Positions 1-8,093 of a stretch of DNA of 64,000 bases are shown in pieces. The position numbers and the translations under genes were made by a program. Every line of letters begins with the position of its first letter. Within the stretch, counting starts at the first letter, position 1. The DNA comes from Phreatobacter sp. GTDB taxonomy: Bacteria > Pseudomonadota > Alphaproteobacteria > Rhizobiales > Phreatobacteraceae. Below the pieces are notes generated by a model. That model saw only the letters and a list, made by a program, of their open reading frames with translations, did not search any database and had not been told where the DNA came from. Location: positions 682,001 through 746,000 of the forward strand of contig NZ_JAEULY010000004.1 of assembly GCF_016793595.1 (NCBI RefSeq). Direction: 5' to 3'.

Positions 1-327
1 GCGCGCCTCGTCGGCGAGAACGATGGTGATGACCTTGCCGGGCTCGCGGATCAGCGCGCCGTTCGCCGAGCGGTACTGCCCGCGCGTATCGAGGATCGTC
101 AGCCCGTCGGGAAAGCGCGGCGTCACCTCCGCATCGACGAAGCGCGCGAAGCTGCGCTCCGAGACACCGAGCGCGCCGCCGATGTTCCGGCCGAACATCA
201 GGTCGGCTACGACCCGGTCGCGGCCGCCCGGCGGACAGGGCGGCGCGCCGACCGTCGCGCAGCCGGCGAGCGCCAGGGCAGCGAGGACCAGCGCCGCCCG
301 CGCGAGGAGCGCCTGTTCCCGACTCAT
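1..327 (-). CDS. DUF3574-type lipoprotein, C-terminus cut by window edge
   Basis: The reading frame starts with ATG at 327 and runs off the left edge, so about 109 residues are visible. The N-terminus has a short basic stretch, a hydrophobic run and a lipobox (LAGC, Cys at about residue 23), so the protein is probably a lipoprotein exported to the envelope. After the signal come FGRNIGG and TPRFPDGLTILD, which resemble the DUF3574 family, whose function is not known to me. The start ATG overlaps the stop of modC (ATGA), so translation is probably coupled to it. Whether it has any role in molybdate handling is unknown; the overlap only shows co-transcription. Confidence 0.75.
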   Translation of the reverse strand, partial: MSREQALLARAALVLAALALAGCATVGAPPCPPGGRDRVVADLMFGRNIGGALGVSERSFARFVDAEVTPRFPDGLTILDTRGQYRSANGALIREPGKVITIVLADEAR

Positions 328-1427
328 GACCCGACCACCTTCAGCCCCGGAACGCCGCGCTCGTCCACGGCGGCCGTCTTCACCAGCGCCGTGACATCGT
401 CGCCGACATCGAGGCCGAGATCGTCCACCGCGAGGCGCGTGAGATAGGCGACCAGCCGCTCGCCGCCTGCGAGTTCCACGGTTGCGAGCGCCAGAGGTCC
501 CTCGCCCCGGTCCATCGCGACGATGCGGCCGGCGAGCAGTGTCCGGACGCTGATCTGGCCGGGCCGGCCGACCGCCAGCGTCACATCCGTCGCACGGATG
601 GCCACGCGCACCGGGCCATCGCCCTCGACGATGCCGGGCACGACGATCTCGCCGGCGGGATGCCGGAGCGCGGTCACGCCGAACCGAGGCAGGATGCGCG
701 CCTGCGTGCCAGTGATGAACGACACGGCGGCGAAGCGGTCGGCGGAGGCCGCGACCGTCGTCGGCGTCAGCACGGCGGAAGGAGACCCGGCGGCCGTGAC
801 GCGCCCCTGGTCCAGCCGCACCACGTGCGCGGCGAGCCGCGCCACCTCGTCAACCGCATGACTGACATAGATGATCGGGATGGCGAACTCGTCGCGCAGC
901 CGCTCGATGAACGGCAGAACCTCCAGCTTGCGGGCGGTGTCGAGCGAGGCGAGCGGCTCGTCCATCAGCAGAAGACGCGGCGAGGTCAGCAGCGCGCGGC
1001 CGATAGCGACGCGCTGGCGCTCGCCGCCGGACAGGGTGGCCGGCCGCCGCTTGAGAAGATGGCCGATGCCGAGAACCTCGACCACCGTGTCGAGGTCGAT
1101 CCGCCGCTCGGCGCGCGGCGTGAACCAGCGTCCATAGGTGAGGTTCTGGCGCACGGAGAGATGTGGAAAGAGCAGCGCATCCTGAAAGACCAGGCCGATG
1201 CGCCGCGCGTGCGGCTTCATCGCGATGCCCGCCTGCGTGTCGAGCAGCGTCTCGCCATTGACAAGGATGCGCCCGCGCGTCGGCGCCTCCAGCCCGGCGA
1301 TCAGGCGGATCGCCGTCGACTTGCCGGAACCTGACGGTCCGAACAGGGCGGTGACGCCCGCGCCTGCCTCGAAGGCGGCATCGAATGTGAAGTCCGGCCG
1401 TTCCAGCCGGCAGTCAAAGATGATCAT
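324..1427 (-). CDS. modC: Molybdate ABC transporter ATP-binding protein ModC
   Basis: This is the ATPase of the molybdate/tungstate importer and acts on the inner face of the membrane. Walker A (GPSGSGKST) is at about residues 30-38, the ABC signature (LSGGERQR) at 132-139 and Walker B (RLLLMDEP) at 151-158. The C-terminal third, from about residue 290, is a TOBE/Mop-like oxyanion-binding region, which separates ModC from other ABC ATPases. At 367 aa it has the usual length. It lies 59 bp downstream of modA and overlaps the next lipoprotein gene by ATGA. The permease modB, which normally sits between modA and modC, is absent (see findings), so the transporter is incomplete here. Confidence 0.93.
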   Translation of the reverse strand: MIIFDCRLERPDFTFDAAFEAGAGVTALFGPSGSGKSTAIRLIAGLEAPTRGRILVNGETLLDTQAGIAMKPHARRIGLVFQDALLFPHLSVRQNLTYGRWFTPRAERRIDLDTVVEVLGIGHLLKRRPATLSGGERQRVAIGRALLTSPRLLLMDEPLASLDTARKLEVLPFIERLRDEFAIPIIYVSHAVDEVARLAAHVVRLDQGRVTAAGSPSAVLTPTTVAASADRFAAVSFITGTQARILPRFGVTALRHPAGEIVVPGIVEGDGPVRVAIRATDVTLAVGRPGQISVRTLLAGRIVAMDRGEGPLALATVELAGGERLVAYLTRLAVDDLGLDVGDDVTALVKTAAVDERGVPGLKVVGS

Positions 1428-1480
1428 GGCGGCGCGCCCGCAGCTTGCGCGGACGCGCGCCTGGCATGGTCGATCAGCAC
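1424..1480 (-). pseudogene. Possible 3' remnant of modB
   Basis: Between modA and modC there is no room for a permease, but the gap carries an open stretch that ends in TGA overlapping the modC start as ATGA, the junction often seen at a modB-modC boundary. Read from GTG at 1480 it gives VLIDHARRASAQAAG and a Pro-Pro end, which resembles the charged tail of a membrane permease. The same frame is in phase with the modA stop codon. It could equally be plain intergenic sequence. This is inference from position and the overlap only. Confidence 0.25.
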
Positions 1481-1486
1481 GTCATC

Positions 1487-2266
1487 CTACCGCCGGACAG
1501 TAAAGCCTTCCGCCTCGAAAATCCGGGTTGCGGCCGGAGAACGCAAGTAGGCGAGAAAGGCCGCGGCATCGGCGTGGCGCGCCGAGGCGGTCAGGGCGAA
1601 GGGATATTCGACCGGCGGGTGGCTGCCGGCCGGGAACGTGCCGACCACCTTCACGCGCGGCTCGGTTCTGGCATCGGTCGCGTAGACGATGCCGTAGCGG
1701 GCTTCGCCACGGGCGACGAGGGCAAGCGCGGCGCGCACATTGTCGGCGCCCGCTACCTTCGGCTGGACGTCGTTCCACACACCGAGATGGGTGAGCGCGG
1801 CCTGCGCATAGCGGCCGACGGGGACAGCGCGGGGGTCGCCGGTGGCGAGGCGCGAATCGCCGATGGCCGCGGCCAGCGGGAAATTCGGCGCGATCGTCAG
1901 GCTGGACTGGACGTCGGGGGCAGCGATCAGCACCAGCGAATTGGCGAGCAGCGTCGAGCGCGTCTCGACCTTGATCAGATTGCGCTGCTGCATCCAGTTC
2001 ATCCATTCGAGGTCCGCCGAGGCGAAGAGGTCGGCCGGCGCGCCCTGCTCGATCTGGCGGGCGAGCGCGGAGGAGGCGGCATAGGAGAAGGTCACCTGCT
2101 TGCCGGTCTCCTTGCGCCATTCGGCGCCGATCGCGTTGAGCGCGGTCTGGAGGCTGGCGGCTGCGAACACGACCACGCCCCGGTCCTGCGCGGCGGCGGG
2201 CTGCGGCGCGGCCGCCAAGATGAGAAGGGCCGCGGCAGCGGCGAGGCGGGACAGCATGCGGATCAT
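1487..2266 (-). CDS. modA: Molybdate ABC transporter substrate-binding protein ModA
   Basis: This is a periplasmic binding protein for molybdate/tungstate. The first 26 residues are a Sec signal peptide ending near AAAQD. The mature protein begins with VVVFAAASL, the characteristic ModA start whose Ser helps bind the oxyanion, followed by the SSALARQIEQGAPADLFASA region and a later NVRAALALVARGEA helix. At 259 aa it is full length. The start at 2266 gives the expected signal peptide. A ModE-like palindrome lies 34 bp upstream. The gene heads a minus-strand operon with modC but without modB. Confidence 0.94.
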   Translation of the reverse strand: MIRMLSRLAAAAALLILAAAPQPAAAQDRGVVVFAAASLQTALNAIGAEWRKETGKQVTFSYAASSALARQIEQGAPADLFASADLEWMNWMQQRNLIKVETRSTLLANSLVLIAAPDVQSSLTIAPNFPLAAAIGDSRLATGDPRAVPVGRYAQAALTHLGVWNDVQPKVAGADNVRAALALVARGEARYGIVYATDARTEPRVKVVGTFPAGSHPPVEYPFALTASARHADAAAFLAYLRSPAATRIFEAEGFTVRR

Positions 2267-2299
2267 CGGAAACTCCCGGAGGCACTGGCAGGGGGCACC

Positions 2300-2323
2300 C
2301 GCTATATCTATTGGAACATAGCG
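2300..2323. promoter_or_regulatory. ModE-type molybdate operator (Mo-box)
   Basis: The palindrome has arms CGCTATAT and ACATAGCG separated by 8 bases; 7 of 8 arm positions are complementary. The E. coli ModE box has arms of the type CGCTATATA around a 6-base spacer, so the arm sequence and symmetry agree well. It sits 34 bp upstream of the modA start, where a repressor would cover the promoter. No modE gene is in the window, so the regulator is assumed to be encoded elsewhere. Confidence 0.65.
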
Positions 2324-2440
2324 TGGAGTCGAGAGGGGATTGTCCGGCTGGCTGCGGGATCATCTGGATCCCAGGTCGTCTCGGTTGAATGCAGCCCTGC
2401 CCTGACAAACTGTCGCATGTTCGGCCGCCTCAATTTCTCT

Positions 2441-2462
2441 ATTTTCAGTTTTGACTGAAAAT
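2441..2462. promoter_or_regulatory. Palindromic operator upstream of the gbsR-like/cydAB operon
   Basis: A perfect inverted repeat ATTTTCAG-N6-CTGAAAAT lies only 13 bp before the start of the MarR/GbsR-type gene. MarR-family regulators normally bind such palindromes and repress their own operon, so this is the natural candidate for an autoregulatory site controlling the regulator and the downstream quinol oxidase. The stretch is AT-rich in a GC-rich background, which suits a promoter. Confidence 0.6.
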
Positions 2463-2475
2463 TCGGAATGCGCCG

Positions 2476-3069
2476 ATGACCCTCCCCCCGCTGGTCCAGG
2501 CTTTCGTGCTCCATTTCGGCGAGATGGGATCTCGCTGGGGCATCAACCGCACTGTCGGACAGATCTACGCCGTGCTGTTCGCATCGGACCGGCCGCTTTG
2601 CGCGGACGATCTCGTCGAGCGGCTCGGCGTCTCGCGCTCCAACGTTTCCATGGGCCTGAAGGAATTGCAGGCCTGGAATCTCGTGCGGCTGAAACACGTT
2701 CCCGGCGACCGGCGTGACTTCTTCACCACGCCCGAGGATGTCTGGGCCATCGTCCGCACATTGGTCGAGGAGCGCAAGAAGCGCGAGATCGACCCCACCC
2801 TCACCATGCTCCGCGAACTGCTGATGCAGGCGCCGGCCTCCGACGAGGAGCGCCACGCGCAGGCGCGCATGCGCGACATGCACGAGCTCATCGAACTCCT
2901 GACCGGCTGGTATGCCGACATGCAGCGGCTGGAGACCGAAAGACTTGTCCAGCTTCTGACGCTCGGCACAAAGGTCGTGAAAGTGCTGGAAATGAAGGAT
3001 AGGCTCTTCGTCATGCCCGGAGGGCGCGCGAAGAAGACCGAGACCAGAACCGCCAAGCCGGAGGCTTGA
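2476..3069 (+). CDS. GbsR/MarR-family transcriptional regulator of cytochrome bd operon
   Basis: The 197-aa protein carries a winged helix-turn-helix at about residues 22-95 (CADDLVERLGVSRSNVS as helix-turn-helix, then the RRDFFTTPEDVW wing), as in the GbsR branch of the MarR superfamily. The second half is helical and charged, as expected for a dimer interface. Its stop overlaps the cydA start (TGATG), so it is translationally coupled to the oxidase and very likely controls it. The 22-bp palindrome just upstream is the likely operator. The ligand or signal (respiratory state, inhibitor or other) cannot be read from the sequence. Confidence 0.85.
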   Translation: MTLPPLVQAFVLHFGEMGSRWGINRTVGQIYAVLFASDRPLCADDLVERLGVSRSNVSMGLKELQAWNLVRLKHVPGDRRDFFTTPEDVWAIVRTLVEERKKREIDPTLTMLRELLMQAPASDEERHAQARMRDMHELIELLTGWYADMQRLETERLVQLLTLGTKVVKVLEMKDRLFVMPGGRAKKTETRTAKPEA

Positions 3070-4451
3070 TGATGTCGGACCTCGACCCCACCCTGCTCGC
3101 CCGCATCCAGTTCGGCGCGAACATCTCGTTCCACATCCTCTTCCCGACGATCTCGATCGCGCTGTCGTGGGTGCTGATCTACTTCAAGGTCCGCTATGCG
3201 CGCTCGGGCGACGAGAAATGGATGGAGGCCTACCGGCTCTACGTGAAGGTCTTCGCCCTCACCTTCGCTCTTGGCGTCGTCTCCGGCATCACCATGAGCT
3301 TCCAGTTCGGCACGAACTGGCCGGGCTACATGGAGAAGGTCGGCAATATCGCGGGCCCGCTGCTGGCTTACGAGATTCTCACGGCCTTCTTCCTGGAGGC
3401 CGGCTTCCTCGGCATCATGCTGTTCGGCTTCCGCCGCGTGCCGGGCTGGCTGCACACGCTGGCCACCGTGCTGGTCGCGTTCGGCACGGCGCTATCGGCT
3501 TTCTGGATTCTCGCGCTCAATTCGTGGATGCAGACGCCTGTCGGCCACGAGATGCGCGACGGCGTTGCCCATGCGGTCGACTGGTGGCAGATCGTCTTCA
3601 ACCCCTCGATGCCCTACCGGCTGACGCATATGGTGCTCGCCTCGGGGCTGACCGTCGCCTTCCTGATCGCCGGGCTGTCCGCCTATCAGCGCCTGAAGGG
3701 CGACGAGCGGCCGGCGGTGAGCGCCGCGCTGACGACCGGCGTGGTGCTTGCCGCGATCCTCATTCCGATCCAGATCTTCGTCGGCGACCAGCACGGCCTC
3801 AACACGCTGAAGCATCAGCCGCAGAAGGTCGCGGCCATGGAGGCGAACTGGGAGACGCGGCCGGCCGTGCCGCTGGTCCTGTTCGCCTGGCCTGACGAGC
3901 AGGCGCGCGACAACCACTACGAGATCGCGATCCCCTACGGCGCAAGCCTCATTCTCGGCCATTCGCCGAACGCGGTGGTGCCGGGTCTCAACGATTTCCG
4001 CGGCAACCACCCGCCGGTGAAGCCTGTCTTCTTCGCCTTCCGTATCATGGTCGGCATCGGCCTGCTGATGCTCGCGGTCTCGTGGCTCGCGACCCTCCAG
4101 ATCTGGCGGCGCGGCGAGCCGATCCCGCTCGTCAACCGCGCGCTGGTCGCCATGACCTTCGCCGGCTGGGTCGCGACGCTGGCCGGGTGGTACGTGACCG
4201 AGATCGGGCGCCAGCCCTGGCTCGTCTCCGGCGTCCTGCGCACCGCCGACGCGGTCTCGGCGGTTCCCGCCCCGATGATCGCAGCCACGCTGGCGGCCTA
4301 TCTGGCCACCTACGCCTTCCTGCTCGCGGCCTATGTCAGCGTGCTGTTCTATCTCGCCCGCAAGGCGCGCATCCCCGGCACAACCGTCAAGGACAAGGAT
4401 CAGATTCCCTTCGTCCACGAAGGTCTGCCCGGCGAAACCGCCAAGGCGTGA
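3069..4451 (+). CDS. cydA: Cytochrome bd-type (cyanide-insensitive) quinol oxidase subunit I
   Basis: Subunit I of the bd-type terminal oxidase reduces O2 to water with electrons from quinol in the inner membrane without pumping protons. The haem ligand His appears in ANISFHILFP at about residue 22, a second His in YRLTHMVLAS, and the GRQPW segment close to the haem b558 Met region near residue 375. The Q-loop is short, typical of the cyanide-insensitive CioA branch. There are about nine membrane segments. Two ATGs (3069 and 3072) fit; GGAGG at 3060-3064 is 4 or 7 bp away, so 3072 is the better-spaced alternative. It is coupled to the upstream regulator and followed by cydB. Confidence 0.95.
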   Translation: MMSDLDPTLLARIQFGANISFHILFPTISIALSWVLIYFKVRYARSGDEKWMEAYRLYVKVFALTFALGVVSGITMSFQFGTNWPGYMEKVGNIAGPLLAYEILTAFFLEAGFLGIMLFGFRRVPGWLHTLATVLVAFGTALSAFWILALNSWMQTPVGHEMRDGVAHAVDWWQIVFNPSMPYRLTHMVLASGLTVAFLIAGLSAYQRLKGDERPAVSAALTTGVVLAAILIPIQIFVGDQHGLNTLKHQPQKVAAMEANWETRPAVPLVLFAWPDEQARDNHYEIAIPYGASLILGHSPNAVVPGLNDFRGNHPPVKPVFFAFRIMVGIGLLMLAVSWLATLQIWRRGEPIPLVNRALVAMTFAGWVATLAGWYVTEIGRQPWLVSGVLRTADAVSAVPAPMIAATLAAYLATYAFLLAAYVSVLFYLARKARIPGTTVKDKDQIPFVHEGLPGETAKA

Positions 4452-4461
4452 GGAGGAAACC

Positions 4462-5460
4462 ATGGACCAGGCTGTCTGGCTGCCCGTCGCCTTCGCCGTC
4501 CTGATGGGCGTGTCGATCCTGCTCTACGTCATCCTCGACGGCTACGACCTCGGGGTCGGCATCCTCCTGCCGCAGGCGACGCAGGAGGAAAAGGACCGGA
4601 TGATCGCCTCCATCGGGCCATTCTGGGATGCCAACGAGACCTGGCTGGTCATGGCGGTCGGCCTGCTGCTGGTCGGGTTCCCGACGGCGCACGGCGTCAT
4701 CCTCTCGACGCTCTACGGGCCGGTCGCCTTCCTGCTGATCGCGCTGATCGTGCGCGGCGTCGCCTTCGAGTTCCGGGCCAAGGCCGGAGCACCGTTCAAG
4801 CCGTGGTGGGATCGCGCCTTCTTCGCGGGATCGCTGGTTGCGGCGCTGTCGCAGGGCTACATGCTCGGCCTCTACATCAACGGTTTCGCCGGCGGCTTCA
4901 CAGCCCATGCCTTCGCGGTGCTGACGGCGCTGTGTCTTGCCGCGGCCTATGCCTTCATCGGCGCCTGCTGGCTGGTGATGAAGACCGAGAAGGACCTGCA
5001 CGTGAAGGCCGTGCGCTGGGCGCGGCTGACGCTCGGCGCGGTCATTCTCGGCATGGCGGCCGTATCGATCGCGACGCCGCTCGCCTCGCCGCGGATCTTC
5101 GCCAAGTGGTTCTCGTTCCCGGAAATCATCGCGCTGGCGCCCATCCCGCTGATGAGCGGGGCCATCATCGTCGGCGTCTGGATGATGCTGCAACGCATGC
5201 CGCGCGCCGATCACAGCCTCGATTTCGTGCCCTTCGTCGGCGCGGTGCTGCTCAACGTGCTCGGCTTCACCGGGCTCGCCTATTCCTTCTACCCCTATGT
5301 GGTGCCGGACCGCCTGACCATCTGGCAGGCAGCCTCCGCCCCGGAAAGCCTGATGATCATCTTCGCCGGCGCCTGTTTCGTCCTGCCGGTGATCATCGCC
5401 TATTCCGTGCTGGCCTACTGGGTGTTCCGGGGCAAGGCGACCGAGCTGCGCTACGACTGA
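4462..5460 (+). CDS. cydB: Cytochrome bd-type quinol oxidase subunit II
   Basis: Subunit II of the same oxidase, a 332-residue protein with about eight membrane segments. The N-terminus contains LYVILDGYDLGVGIL, the conserved first helix of CydB/CioB, followed by IGPFWDANETWLV, another family hallmark. The ATG at 4462 follows AGGAGG with ideal spacing, 10 bp after the cydA stop; longer frames upstream overlap cydA and are not supported. No cydX-like small subunit and no cydDC transporter follow: the next gene is convergent. Confidence 0.95.
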   Translation: MDQAVWLPVAFAVLMGVSILLYVILDGYDLGVGILLPQATQEEKDRMIASIGPFWDANETWLVMAVGLLLVGFPTAHGVILSTLYGPVAFLLIALIVRGVAFEFRAKAGAPFKPWWDRAFFAGSLVAALSQGYMLGLYINGFAGGFTAHAFAVLTALCLAAAYAFIGACWLVMKTEKDLHVKAVRWARLTLGAVILGMAAVSIATPLASPRIFAKWFSFPEIIALAPIPLMSGAIIVGVWMMLQRMPRADHSLDFVPFVGAVLLNVLGFTGLAYSFYPYVVPDRLTIWQAASAPESLMIIFAGACFVLPVIIAYSVLAYWVFRGKATELRYD

Positions 5461-5472
5461 CGAACCGCGCCG

Positions 5473-5877
5473 TCAGACCCGCGCGGTCTCGTACCAGAAC
5501 CGCTCGATATTCTCGGCAAGCTGGCGATAGCCGTCCGAGGACCGCGGTTTGACCACGTAGGCGTTGGCATGGGCGCGGTAGGACCGCTCGATGTCGTCCT
5601 CGCGCTCCGAGGACGAGAACATCAGCGTCGGCAGGCCCTGGGTGGCCTTGCCGCCCCGGATGCGGTCGAGCACGTCGTAGCCGTCCATGCCGGGCATGTT
5701 GATGTCGAGAAGAACCAGATCGGGGATGGCACGTGCGATCTCGTCGAGCGCCGCCTCGCCGCTTTCCGCGTGGCGTATGTCGAGCCAGCCGGCGCGCCCG
5801 CTGAAGGCGTTGCGGAGGAACAGCGCCTCGTTCGGATCGTCATCGACGATCAGCATGCACCGTCTCGTCCTGGTCAT
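5473..5877 (-). CDS. Single-domain response regulator (Rcp1-like receiver)
   Basis: A stand-alone receiver domain of 134 aa without an output domain. Acidic residues D12-D14, phospho-acceptor D58 (in LVLLDINMPGMDG), a Ser at the switch position (FSSSER) and K110 in VVKP are all present. The end (QLAENIERFWYE) matches the Rcp1 type that partners phytochrome-like kinases. It starts 29 bp after the histidine kinase gene, so the pair should form one phosphorelay. With no DNA-binding domain, output is presumably by protein interaction. It is convergent with cydB. Confidence 0.9.
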   Translation of the reverse strand: MTRTRRCMLIVDDDPNEALFLRNAFSGRAGWLDIRHAESGEAALDEIARAIPDLVLLDINMPGMDGYDVLDRIRGGKATQGLPTLMFSSSEREDDIERSYRAHANAYVVKPRSSDGYRQLAENIERFWYETARV

Positions 5878-5906
5878 CGTTCCCGGCCTCCCGGCTCATG
5901 GGTCGA

Positions 5907-8093
5907 TCAAGCGTGCGGTCCTTTGGCGCGCGGGAGTGTAAACCGGAAGCAGGCGCCCGGCGAGTGGTCCGTGTCGAGCCAGATCTCGCCGCCGTGGCTC
6001 TCGACGATGCGCTTGCCAAGCGCGAGCCCGAGACCCATGCCGGCATAGCGGCTCTCGTCCTTGTGAAGCCTGCGGAATATCTCGAAGATCCGGTCGCGGT
6101 ACTGCGGGTCGATGCCGATGCCGTTGTCCTCGACGGACAGCTCCCAGAACTGTCCCGCCGCGCGGGCGCGGATGTGGATAACGGGGGCCGAGGCGCTGCG
6201 GTACTTCAGCGCATTGGCGAGCAGATTCTGAAACAGCCGGCAGAGCAGGTCCGCGTCGCCCGTCACGACCGGCAGCCTGGAGACCTTCACCTCGCCGCCG
6301 CTGTCGCGCAGGTCGGCGGCGACCAGCGCCATGGCGTCATCCACCACCCGCGTCAGCGGCACCTCGTCGGCGCGCACGGTGGCATAGGCGACCTGGGTGT
6401 AGGCGATCAGGCTCCGGATCAGGCGCTGCATGCGCTCGACACTGGCCATGATGTGGGTGGCATAGCCGGCGGCCTCGGCATCGCTCGCTTCCACCTTCAG
6501 CTTCAGCATGTCGGAGAACATGTTGATGTGGCGCAGCGGCGCCTGCAAATCGTGCGAGACGATGGCCGAAAACTGGCGCAGCGCCTCGTTGGACTGGTTG
6601 AGGCGCATCTCGTGCTGCTGGCGCTCGGTGTCGTCGCGCACGATGACCATGATGTTCGGCTGGTCGGGGCCGACGCCGCTCAGCCGGCTGTAGGCCGCCT
6701 GGATCCAGACCCAGTGGCCCGCCTTGTGGCGCAGCCGATGGATGGAATAACCGAGTTCGTCGCCCGCCCCGATGGCGCGATTGATCGCATCGACGCGCAA
6801 CCAGTCGTCCGGATGGACCATGGTCGAGGGCGTGACATCGAGCATTTCCGCCGGGGTGAAACCGAGCAGCTTCAGCGATGACGGCGAGGCGTAGAATATC
6901 TTGCCGGCGATATTGCGCAGGATGATCAGGTCCGAGGCGTTTTCGGCGAGGAGCCGATAGCGCTCCTCGCTCTCCCGCAGCTCCTCAGTGCGCTGCTCGA
7001 CCCGCTGTTCGAGCTCGCGGTTCGCGCGCGCCAGCGCGGTCGCCTGCACGTGCAGCTTGATGGAGGCCTGCGCGAAGGCATCGCCAGCCTGGTTGATCTC
7101 CTGGATACCGGTTCGCGGCGCCACGGTGAGCTGGCCGCGCGCGAGCGCACCCGCCGCCTCGGTCATCGCCGTCGTCGCGCTGGTCAGACGCCGCAGGATC
7201 AGGGTGGCAAGCCCGACGGACGCCACCAGCAGCACTCCGGCGATGCCGAAGAGCCAGATGAGCGAGCGCGTCAGCGAGGCGTTGAGGACGGCCTGATCGA
7301 CGCCAACGGTCATCAGCCAGCCGGATACCTGCGAACGCCGATAGAAGGCGGAGACCTTGACACCCTGTGGATTGACCCCCGTCCAGTGGCCGCTCTCTCC
7401 CACCGCGCGCGCAAAGCCGGGGAGCGGCCTCCCGAGTGTCTCTTCGTGGCGTTCCGAGCGCGCGACAATGAGGCCCGCGCGGTCCGCGAGGGATGCGAAA
7501 TAGGGCGCGGCGATACCGCGATCGACCATCGCCCGCGAGAAGACCGACGGATCGAAGATCGTGCTGATCAGGTACCTGGTCGTGCCGTCGCGCAGAACGG
7601 GCACGAAGATCGACACGGCGAAACGGCCATTGCCGCGGCTCACGAACAGATCGCTGAACACCGGCTGGCCCGAAGCAATCGCTTCACTCATCGGCGCAAG
7701 CATCGGCCATTGCGGCAGCGTCTGCCCCTTCGGCACGCCGGTATCGACGACAAGCTGCCCATCGAGCCGCCGCAGCCTGATCTCGATGCCCATGCCGGCG
7801 AGCGACCGCGCCTGGACGTCGAACCGGTCGAAATCGGCGGCATCGATGGCCGGTGACGTCGCCAGCGCCTCCAGAATGGCAAGGCGCGTGGTCAGCAGCC
7901 GGTCGATCTGTTTGATGATCTCGTCGTTGCGACGAGCCGCGATCTCCTCCAGCCGGGCACGCTCGCCGGCCGTGAAGCTCCAGGCGAAAAGGCCGGCGAC
8001 GATCAACAACGGAATGGCGAGCGCCGCGGCAAAGGCAGCAAGATAGAGCGTCAGCGAGCGTTCCCGTGGCAGGGCGTTCACGCCATTCCCCAT
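5907..8093 (-). CDS. Membrane sensor histidine kinase (dCache/CHASE-like, HAMP, PAS, HisKA, HATPase)
   Basis: A 728-residue sensor kinase. A transmembrane helix near residues 13-38, a periplasmic sensory region of about 230 residues, a second helix (WLFGIAGVLLVASVGLATLI), a HAMP region, a coiled coil (NRELEQRVEQRTEEL), a PAS domain (ENASDLIILRN onward), HisKA with the phospho-His in IVSHDLQAPLRH, and an ATPase with N-box NLLANALKYR, DNGIGI and GMGLGLAL follow in order. The start at 8093 (MGNGVN) places the first helix correctly; an upstream ATG would add about 20 unusual residues. It is transcribed before the Rcp1-like receiver. The periplasmic ligand is unknown. Confidence 0.9.
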   Translation of the reverse strand: MGNGVNALPRERSLTLYLAAFAAALAIPLLIVAGLFAWSFTAGERARLEEIAARRNDEIIKQIDRLLTTRLAILEALATSPAIDAADFDRFDVQARSLAGMGIEIRLRRLDGQLVVDTGVPKGQTLPQWPMLAPMSEAIASGQPVFSDLFVSRGNGRFAVSIFVPVLRDGTTRYLISTIFDPSVFSRAMVDRGIAAPYFASLADRAGLIVARSERHEETLGRPLPGFARAVGESGHWTGVNPQGVKVSAFYRRSQVSGWLMTVGVDQAVLNASLTRSLIWLFGIAGVLLVASVGLATLILRRLTSATTAMTEAAGALARGQLTVAPRTGIQEINQAGDAFAQASIKLHVQATALARANRELEQRVEQRTEELRESEERYRLLAENASDLIILRNIAGKIFYASPSSLKLLGFTPAEMLDVTPSTMVHPDDWLRVDAINRAIGAGDELGYSIHRLRHKAGHWVWIQAAYSRLSGVGPDQPNIMVIVRDDTERQQHEMRLNQSNEALRQFSAIVSHDLQAPLRHINMFSDMLKLKVEASDAEAAGYATHIMASVERMQRLIRSLIAYTQVAYATVRADEVPLTRVVDDAMALVAADLRDSGGEVKVSRLPVVTGDADLLCRLFQNLLANALKYRSASAPVIHIRARAAGQFWELSVEDNGIGIDPQYRDRIFEIFRRLHKDESRYAGMGLGLALGKRIVESHGGEIWLDTDHSPGACFRFTLPRAKGPHA

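Noticed and set aside
5464..5487. Bidirectional terminator between cydB and the receiver gene
   Set aside because: ACCGCGC/GCGCGGT arms exist, but the 10-base loop, the lack of T-runs and overlap with the receiver stop make it unconvincing.
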